A stretch of 64,000 nucleotides of DNA, taken from positions 104,333 through 168,332 of the IMG/VR virus record IMGVR_UViG_3300039183_000005, one strand, 5' to 3'. Positions 59,215 through 64,000 of this stretch are shown piece after piece. The notes under the pieces are model-generated. The model saw nothing but the letters and a program-made list of their open reading frames with translations. It was not told where the DNA came from and ran no database searches. How positions within the stretch are numbered: position 1 is the stretch's first letter; every line of letters starts with the position of its first letter. Position numbers and translations under genes: made by a program. This DNA is from a virus.

Positions 59215-59243
59215 GGAAAATAGGGGCGGATTTGACGTATAAT
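59215..59243 (+). promoter_or_regulatory. Rightward promoter of the divergent region
   Basis: GGAAAA (59,215-59,220), 17-base spacer ending in CG, and perfect TATAAT (59,238-59,243). It matches the minus-strand promoters at 16,383, 33,068 and 33,641. A hairpin AGCGGC-AAAA-GCCGCT at 59,249-59,264 opens the transcript. Confidence 0.6.
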
Positions 59244-59296
59244 AAGATAGCGGCAAAAGCCGCTCTCGTGAGCTACGCACCCTTATATTCCCTTTT

Positions 59297-59929
59297 GTGT
59301 CTTGCGAAATGGTCAATAACATGAGTTACACAATGAATAGAAAAATTCGGCATCCATATCAAATATTGAATATATCAGAATTAATTGTTGGAAATAATTA
59401 TTGTTTTATAAGCGACAATCCCAAAACAACATTTTTATCATCTTCAGTATATGTTGGTGTGATCGAAGATAGTCTCGCCGCAGCTTCTAAAAATGGATGC
59501 AATCTTAATACAACTCCGAATTCGGTGTTAACTTGTAGTGTGTTTACTGATCCTGCGATAATAGATACAACGTGGATAATAAAAAACAAATTAACATTAA
59601 ATATGTTTACAATTCACTTTGACTGCTGGATGCCAAATAATTTATTTACTGACGATTCGACATTAGTATATTGGGAAAAGAATGGAACAACAGCATGGGA
59701 TTATATGAGTACATTTTTGGGAAAAACAGAACTTAAAGGCAACACACACTGTATTATAGTACCACAAAAAAACTGGAATGATGATCAACGAATACACGTA
59801 CGGGACTGGGAAAATCCCGATTGCGTTATAGAACGAGCTAATATCAATACAATTGAAAATGCTGTGAACTGGGAAAAGAAAATGAGGGCCAAGAAGCATA
59901 CGGCTATGGCTAAAGCCTTAGGTTTCTGA
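59297..59929 (+). CDS. First rightward gene, unknown function
   Basis: The frame can start at GTG 59,297 or at ATGs a few codons on; none has an SD. The product of up to 210 residues has beta-rich segments (LIVGNNYCFISDNP; VYVGVIEDSLAAASKNG), an aromatic middle and the C-terminal KKMRAKKHTAMAKALGF tail, akin to those at 48.6, 53.0 and 53.7 kb. Family unknown. Confidence 0.68.
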   Translation: MSCEMVNNMSYTMNRKIRHPYQILNISELIVGNNYCFISDNPKTTFLSSSVYVGVIEDSLAAASKNGCNLNTTPNSVLTCSVFTDPAIIDTTWIIKNKLTLNMFTIHFDCWMPNNLFTDDSTLVYWEKNGTTAWDYMSTFLGKTELKGNTHCIIVPQKNWNDDQRIHVRDWENPDCVIERANINTIENAVNWEKKMRAKKHTAMAKALGF

Positions 59930-60047
59930 GTGATGCTTGTTCTATGCCCAAGGGGGACTGGCAGGTAGAGTTTGTAGGGGACGAATAAATTAATAGAATA
60001 GACCTAGCTATGCACCATTGGATAATTCATAAGAATCGAGGCTGAAT

Positions 60048-60245
60048 ATGGACCCAGTAAAACAAGAGTTAATCGAATACTATGAGCGATTAGTAACTAA
60101 GGGTAGAGAAATTCACGAGCGCATTTGTCGGAATTGCCAACCAGGTGCCATACGTAATTCAAAAGAAGTGTGTGAACGGTACGAACGTTTTCTGGTGTGG
60201 GTTCGTCAAGCATCTTTAATAGATTTGAAGGTGAGTGATGAGTGA
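60048..60245 (+). CDS. Hypothetical helical protein
   Basis: GAGG precedes the ATG. The 65-residue product is a charged helical chain with two cysteines (ICRNCQPG). It overlaps the broken gene that follows by eight bases. Unknown family. Confidence 0.65.
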   Translation: MDPVKQELIEYYERLVTKGREIHERICRNCQPGAIRNSKEVCERYERFLVWVRQASLIDLKVSDE

Positions 60246-60591
60246 AATTGATCTAGATAGACTATGGGCATGTGATTCATCACAGCGACGAAGCGGCAGT
60301 ACATTCCGAATGCTAGTTGAAGCAGCACAGCTCGTAGATTTCGATAGAGAAGATGTGTGGATTGTAGGGCGGAACAATGAACACGCCAAAAGCCTATGAA
60401 ATCAATTTCATGAAGTCGCTGAATTTTTGGATATTGAAATAGTCCGAGAAGGTATAGGTGTTATAGTTGTTGTTTATGATGAAATACATTATAAATATTA
60501 TTATTTTGTATCTGTTGATCGCCCACTTATTGAACAACGGCATTGTTTGTTCGATCATTCCATTAGTAAGAATAATCCAGTAAAATTTTGA
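60238..60591 (+). pseudogene. Gene interrupted by in-frame TGA at codon 54
   Basis: The frame starts MSEIDLDRLWACDSSQ and reads GSTFRMLVEAAQLVDF, WIVGRNNEHAKSL, then TGA at 60,397-60,399, and continues NQFHEVAEFLDIEIVREGIG to a normal TGA at 60,591. The two halves look like one 117-residue nucleotide-binding-like fold. The TGA is one transition from CGA or TGG. Family not recognised. Confidence 0.7.
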
Positions 60592-60601
60592 AAGAAAATA
60601 T

Positions 60602-60691
60602 ATGAATTTTTTGTTTTTTAAAGTAGCAATACTTATTGGAGTAGTAGCAGGTACAATAATTATTTGCATTGGTTCTTTTTTAGAGAGATAG
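60602..60691 (+). CDS. 29-residue membrane peptide
   Basis: A purine-rich GAAAGAAAA precedes the ATG. The product is one hydrophobic helix (FFKVAILIGVVAGTIIICIG) with a charged end. Confidence 0.55.
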   Translation: MNFLFFKVAILIGVVAGTIIICIGSFLER

Positions 60692-60698
60692 AGAAAAA

Positions 60699-60788
60699 AT
60701 GAAATTGTATCTACTGACAAGGCTAGACAAAAGAAGTTGGGATGATTATATAGGTTTTGTTATTGTAGATGAGAAGGAGACAAGATAG
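60699..60788 (+). CDS. 29-residue peptide, likely a truncated phage protein
   Basis: Starts right after a GAGA tract and reads MKLYLLTRLDKRSWDDYIGF, then stops at TAG. This resembles the first part of a common small phage family (MK-YLLTR...YDEYDGFVV) that normally runs on for 30-40 more residues. It is probably truncated. Confidence 0.45.
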   Translation: MKLYLLTRLDKRSWDDYIGFVIVDEKETR

Positions 60789-60789
60789 G

Positions 60790-60975
60790 ATGAGTATAAT
60801 TTCAATATACCAATGTGATTTATGTAAAAACAAAACGGATGAAGTTATTGGTTTTGATATATGGCCAATGTCGGCAGATAGTAGGTGTGTTAGGCATATA
60901 AACAGAGATGATCCATCAAAATCTCTAGTGCATATTTGTGATTTGTGCCGGAAAGCCATAAAATCCCTTGATTAA
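60790..60975 (+). CDS. Small zinc protein
   Basis: The ATG at 60,790 follows the previous stop. The 61-residue product has CDLCKNKT near the start and CDLCRKAI near the end: a two-CxxC zinc fold. Role unknown. Confidence 0.65.
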   Translation: MSIISIYQCDLCKNKTDEVIGFDIWPMSADSRCVRHINRDDPSKSLVHICDLCRKAIKSLD

Positions 60976-60991
60976 ATTTGGAGAAAGAAAA

Positions 60992-61189
60992 ATGAAGAAT
61001 AATACACGATTTTTAGTATTTTTGTTTTCGCTGTGGCTGGGGATTATAATGTTGGTTATTGTTTTAGCATTGGCAACAAATGATCTTAATGCGTGTCGTA
61101 ATCAGCTTGCAAATTGTGAAGAACTTTATTCTAAAGTGGTTGATGTAGAAAATCAAAAAACTGAGAATTTGCCAAGGATTGTTAGATGA
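60992..61189 (+). CDS. Single-pass membrane protein with coil
   Basis: GGAG before the ATG gives a 65-residue product: an N-terminal transmembrane helix (FLVFLFSLWLGIIMLVIVLA) followed by a charged coil with two cysteines (ACRNQLANCEELYSKV). This is the shape of an inner-membrane spanin (Rz-like) or of a small regulator; no partner is evident. Confidence 0.65.
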   Translation: MKNNTRFLVFLFSLWLGIIMLVIVLALATNDLNACRNQLANCEELYSKVVDVENQKTENLPRIVR

Positions 61190-61413
61190 AGAAAGAAAAA
61201 ACGATAAAAGCCTGGGTTCATCTTGAAGGTTTTAATCCTATATGCTGGGGATGGTGGTGTTATCCCTTTCTTAATGTTAAAATGAGTGGAGTAACAGAAA
61301 CGCCGATGGGGGCTAAGAGGGCGGCAGAGCGAACCATTAAGAGACTAGGATTTAAGCCTGAAGTTAAAATCTTGTGGCCCAAGAATACCATTAGTACAGT
61401 AAAGGCGATATAA
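61186..61413 (+). CDS. Hypothetical protein
   Basis: A 75-residue product, Trp-rich at the start (WVHLEGFNPICWGWWCYPF) and basic afterwards. ATGA overlap with the previous gene. Unknown family. Confidence 0.58.
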   Translation: MKKEKTIKAWVHLEGFNPICWGWWCYPFLNVKMSGVTETPMGAKRAAERTIKRLGFKPEVKILWPKNTISTVKAI

Positions 61414-61686
61414 ATGAATTTGAAATTAATATATATTTTAGTGATTGTTGTAGTTATCTGCTTGATAACAGTATTGTGGCATTATAGGCCAGAGAAATGT
61501 ATTATGGAACAGAATCCGACAAAAGTTGTTGGTGGGTACATTAAGCATTTTAGGGGTTTGTTTTCGTCAGATCAACCAAGATATGTATTATTCTACGAAG
61601 GCAAATTTGAACGAACTGGTAAGACATGCGAAGTGTTCCAATATGTTACTGAAAGAGAATATGAACGTCAAATGTATGGATATTAA
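61414..61686 (+). CDS. Single-pass membrane protein
   Basis: A 90-residue product with an N-terminal hydrophobic helix (LIYILVIVVVICLITVLWHY) and a soluble beta/alpha C-terminal part. Role unknown. Confidence 0.62.
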   Translation: MNLKLIYILVIVVVICLITVLWHYRPEKCIMEQNPTKVVGGYIKHFRGLFSSDQPRYVLFYEGKFERTGKTCEVFQYVTEREYERQMYGY

Positions 61687-61688
61687 AA

Positions 61689-62597
61689 ATGAAAATTGCA
61701 TATATTAACAAACGATTTTCAAAAACATCTTTAGCTATTATTGAATATGCTAACGATATCATTGAAGAATATGCTAGTCAAGGTTATACGTTAACACTTA
61801 GACAGCTATATTATCAATTTGTTGCTCGTGATCTTATAGCTAATCGTCAGTCAGAATACAAGAGACTTGGTTCTGTCATAGCAGATGCCCGTCTGGCTGG
61901 AATGGTTGACTGGAATGCTATCGAAGATCGCGGTAGAAATATCCACCGCCCCGTTACATGGGAAAATCCACCTACAATAATTGATGCTTGTGCCGAACAG
62001 TATAAACTTGATCTTTGGAAGGATCAGAACTATCGTCCTGAAGTGTGGATAGAAAAAGAGGCATTGTTATCTATTGCTCAAGCTGCTTGTGAACCATATC
62101 GTGTTCCTTACTTTGCGTGTAAAGGATATGTTAGCCAAAGTGCAATGTGGGATGCAGGCGCAAGACGCATAAGGTCATATATTAATGCAGGGCAGATTCC
62201 GGTCGTTATACATCTAGGTGACCACGACCCAAGTGGCATTGACATGACACGAGATATTTTTGAAAGACTTGATTTGTTTATAGGTGATCCTATCGATATC
62301 AAACGTATTGCCCTGAACTTTAGTCAGATAGAACAATACAAACCACCGCCAAATCCTGCGAAAATAACCGATTCCAGGTTCAACGGTTATGCCGATAAGT
62401 ATGGAGAAGAATCATGGGAACTCGACGCTCTTTCTCCAAAAGTTTTAGTTTCATTAATTCAAGATGAAATATTTTCGTTATTAGATAAAGAAAAATGGGA
62501 TATTTTGATAGAACAAGAAAAACACGAGAAAGAAACTCTTTCGGCAATTGCCGATAACTATGATTTGGTAATCAAGGCGGTTAGCGAACGTGGGTAA
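61689..62597 (+). CDS. Spo11/TopoVI-A-like TOPRIM protein
   Basis: The 302-residue product has an N-terminal helical/winged part with LTLRQLYYQFVARDLI and a TOPRIM-like core: the acidic Glu strand PEVWIEKEALL and, later, VVIHLGDHDPSGIDMTRDI, where GDHDPSG is the DxD motif of Spo11/topoisomerase VI A-type TOPRIM domains. No 5Y-CAP catalytic Tyr is clearly placed, though RQLYYQF is a candidate. It may cut or bind DNA at phage replication sites; role unknown. Confidence 0.72.
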   Translation: MKIAYINKRFSKTSLAIIEYANDIIEEYASQGYTLTLRQLYYQFVARDLIANRQSEYKRLGSVIADARLAGMVDWNAIEDRGRNIHRPVTWENPPTIIDACAEQYKLDLWKDQNYRPEVWIEKEALLSIAQAACEPYRVPYFACKGYVSQSAMWDAGARRIRSYINAGQIPVVIHLGDHDPSGIDMTRDIFERLDLFIGDPIDIKRIALNFSQIEQYKPPPNPAKITDSRFNGYADKYGEESWELDALSPKVLVSLIQDEIFSLLDKEKWDILIEQEKHEKETLSAIADNYDLVIKAVSERG

Positions 62598-62667
62598 TTA
62601 TTGGGTTTTATCTGTCTACTATATTGTGCGTCTGGCAACTGAATTTTAAAAATTGGTGCGTTTCGAA

Positions 62668-63075
62668 ATGAATAAACAATTAAAAAAGATAGTTTTAACC
62701 AAAGAAGAATTGAATTTATTATTGCATCAAAATCAAGTACGAATATCGCGGAAAATGGATAATCCTCCAGTTATGCTGCATGATGCATGGTATTGGTCCC
62801 ATCCGGATTACGATAATGGGGACGGAATTAATTACATTCATACTCAAAACATTACTTATCTTGTATCAGAATATATTTGTGAATTTTGCCCCTATGGCAA
62901 AATCAATGATAGATTAAAAGCACAAATGGGATGGTCAGAACATACTCATTTTATGCCTCACAAAGTGGTTGAAGCTAAAATTACTGATTTATATATTGAG
63001 TTAACAGAACATTCGGGTGATGTTTCTAAAGATTTGTGGAATTGGGTTATTTGTTTGGGAAAAGATAGGAGATAG
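62668..63075 (+). CDS. Hypothetical protein
   Basis: Start set at MNKQLKKIV. The 135-residue product begins with LTKEELNLLLHQNQ and has aromatic, His-rich parts (YYWSHPDYDNG is read as WYWSHPDYDNG) and a YICEFCPYG Cys pair. Unknown family. Confidence 0.6.
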   Translation: MNKQLKKIVLTKEELNLLLHQNQVRISRKMDNPPVMLHDAWYWSHPDYDNGDGINYIHTQNITYLVSEYICEFCPYGKINDRLKAQMGWSEHTHFMPHKVVEAKITDLYIELTEHSGDVSKDLWNWVICLGKDRR

Positions 63076-63077
63076 GC

Positions 63078-63212
63078 ATGTTTGAATTAGTGCTTTGTAC
63101 TAGTTTTATTAGCATTGTTGTTGCTTGGGCTGGCGGTTTTATTGGTGGAAGGCTTAAATTGATTTCTGATCAATTAATGGCGATTAATGATAAATTGGAT
63201 GGAGGATTTTAA
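63078..63212 (+). CDS. Small single-pass membrane protein
   Basis: TAGGAG precedes the ATG. The 44-residue product has one transmembrane helix (CTSFISIVVAWAGGFIGG) and a charged C-terminal helix. Like other small membrane genes of the right arm, role unknown. Confidence 0.62.
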   Translation: MFELVLCTSFISIVVAWAGGFIGGRLKLISDQLMAINDKLDGGF

Positions 63213-63216
63213 AATA

Positions 63217-63693
63217 ATGGGTGTTAGTACTGATGCATATTTATTTTGGGGTTTTAGTGGTGACGATTATACTTGCTGGGCGAATATAGGTCTTAGCTAT
63301 GATGATCCCGCATATGCTCCAGAGGGTGATGAGGCTGATGCGTTAGATGATTGGGAAGAAATATATGCTGAGCGGAAGGGGGTTTTATTGCCAACGATGC
63401 CGTTTAGCAAAGAACCGGAAGTAGAAAAAGTGTATCACGCATTTTGGGACGCAAAGCACAGACTCATTAAAGAGTGTGGGTGTAAGATAGACTATCACTG
63501 CCATAGTAATTATGGTATTCCATTTGTTGCGATAAGTGATAGCATCACGTGTGCATGTCGTGGGGAGCCTAAAGAGATTATTTTATTAGAGATTAAACCT
63601 GAATGGGAAATGAAACTGCGGGAATTCTGTGATGTTATGGGTATACAGTGGCAAGAACCTAAATGGTGGTTAGCTTCATATTGGGGGCAATAG
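63217..63693 (+). CDS. Conserved phage protein of unknown function
   Basis: GGAGG before the ATG at 63,217 fixes the start. The 158-residue product opens MGVSTDAYLFWGFSGDD and is acidic with aromatic residues and cysteines (CGCKIDYHCHSNYG, TCACRG). I recognise the N-terminal form from other large phages; function unknown. Confidence 0.72.
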   Translation: MGVSTDAYLFWGFSGDDYTCWANIGLSYDDPAYAPEGDEADALDDWEEIYAERKGVLLPTMPFSKEPEVEKVYHAFWDAKHRLIKECGCKIDYHCHSNYGIPFVAISDSITCACRGEPKEIILLEIKPEWEMKLREFCDVMGIQWQEPKWWLASYWGQ

Positions 63694-63696
63694 ATT

Positions 63697-63945
63697 ATGG
63701 GATATAATTACAATGAATATAAGTCCGCATTGTTTAACGACGAAGGGCAACGAATATTTCTTAAAGTTCGTGACAAGGCTTTTGATTTGATTAATAAAGC
63801 CGGTGTTTTTAAAAAGGAAAAGATATTGGGGTTTGGTGATGATTGGTTATGTCTAGCTAGTGTGGATAGGATGGTTGAGCTTGGCGAATTACGTGAATTA
63901 TGCGATGATTGTGTACAACATGACCGTGTTTTTACTAGAAGGTGA
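63697..63945 (+). CDS. Conserved small phage protein
   Basis: An 82-residue product (MGYNYNEYKSALFNDEGQRI ... FLKVRDKAFDLI ... VDRMVELGELREL) of a form common in phages, ending in a CDDCVQHDRVF part. No function known. Downstream, the last ten bases of the window are again TTATCGGACT. Confidence 0.7.
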   Translation: MGYNYNEYKSALFNDEGQRIFLKVRDKAFDLINKAGVFKKEKILGFGDDWLCLASVDRMVELGELRELCDDCVQHDRVFTRR

Positions 63946-64000
63946 TTTAAATAAATGAATCAGAAAACAAAATACAAAATTGGTAATTGATTATCGGACT

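Larger units (their letters stand above)
58763..59296. promoter_or_regulatory. Divergent intergenic control region
   Basis: No supported gene lies here. Leftward and rightward promoters (58,801 and 59,215) flank six exact or near-exact GTCC(G/T)ATAAC elements at 58,853, 58,905, 58,944, 58,973, 59,015 and 59,034, three followed by TCGG. A 17-base palindrome is at 58,921. A 66-codon frame (58,856-59,056) is only the translation of these repeats. Confidence 0.7.

Noticed and set aside
59213-59242. Nine-codon leader peptide with a perfect GGAGG (MENRGGFDV)
   Set aside because: It overlaps the -35 and -10 elements of the rightward promoter, so it would lie upstream of that transcript start.
29365-60591. 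Alternative genetic code explaining the in-frame stops
   Set aside because: TAA, TAG and TGA all occur as internal stops and all are also used as ordinary terminators (for example TAG at 46,731, TGA at 36,239, many TAA); no single reassignment fits and no suppressor tRNA is seen.

Overview
The window looks like part of a large, AT-rich, virulent-type tailed-phage (jumbo or megaphage class) genome. It is densely packed with short genes, adjacent ATG/TGA overlaps are common, and it carries a phage replication and nucleotide set: CHC2-type primase start, DnaB-like helicase, RecA/UvsX-like recombinase, RNase H, Cas4-like nuclease, class II ribonucleotide reductase, ThyX and two deaminases. Three HNH endonucleases and dozens of small Cys-rich proteins fit the same picture. 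No structural or packaging genes and no DNA polymerase are inside the window. The host cannot be named from this sequence.

Layout. 1-54.6 kb is almost entirely minus strand. 1-7.4 kb is replication/recombination; 7.4-17.3 kb holds nuclease, metallophosphoesterase, RNR, HD hydrolase, a membrane-anchored trypsin-like protease with a lipoprotein, a sigma-like factor, ClpP, a tyrosine recombinase and ThyX. 17.3-22 kb has small unknown genes around a C-terminally short BrxL (BREX AAA+) homologue. 22.3-33.6 kb has peptide deformylase, a second deaminase, an IMPDH/GMP-reductase-like enzyme, DUF262, BRCT, and a set made of DUF2997, DUF1257/Ycf35-like, DUF3150 and a Ycf46-like AAA+ ATPase. 34.1-35.7 kb has two tandem radical SAM paralogues. 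36.2-40.0 kb is the most striking locus: an apparent ubiquitin-like conjugation cassette of E1 (ThiF), JAB/JAMM isopeptidase, an E2-like domain fused to a long array of zinc-binding CxxC pairs, and a ubiquitin-like beta-grasp protein behind its own very strong terminator. 40-54.6 kb is small accessory genes including a PRTase, phosphatase, isochorismatase, UV-repair-like protein, amidoligase and one tRNA-Ile(UAU).

54.6-59.3 kb is compositionally different: GC-richer, gene-poor at its left end, with tiny membrane peptides and several good sigma70-like promoters. It is saturated with an oriented motif GTCCGATAAC / GTTATCGGAC. Transcription then diverges: a plus-strand block of small genes, many membrane or Cys-rich, plus a Spo11/TopoVI-A-like TOPRIM protein, runs from 59.2 kb to the end, and the motif reappears in the last ten bases.

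Four genes (29.4-30.2, 34.9-35.7, 40.1-40.4, 60.2-60.6 kb) are interrupted by single in-frame stop codons of all three types. A shared promoter form (GNAAMA, 17 bp, TATAAT with CG just upstream) can be read at four sites. Starts were often moved from the longest ORF to the codon with a Shine-Dalgarno (SD) sequence, and about twenty genes shorter than 60 codons were added by direct reading.
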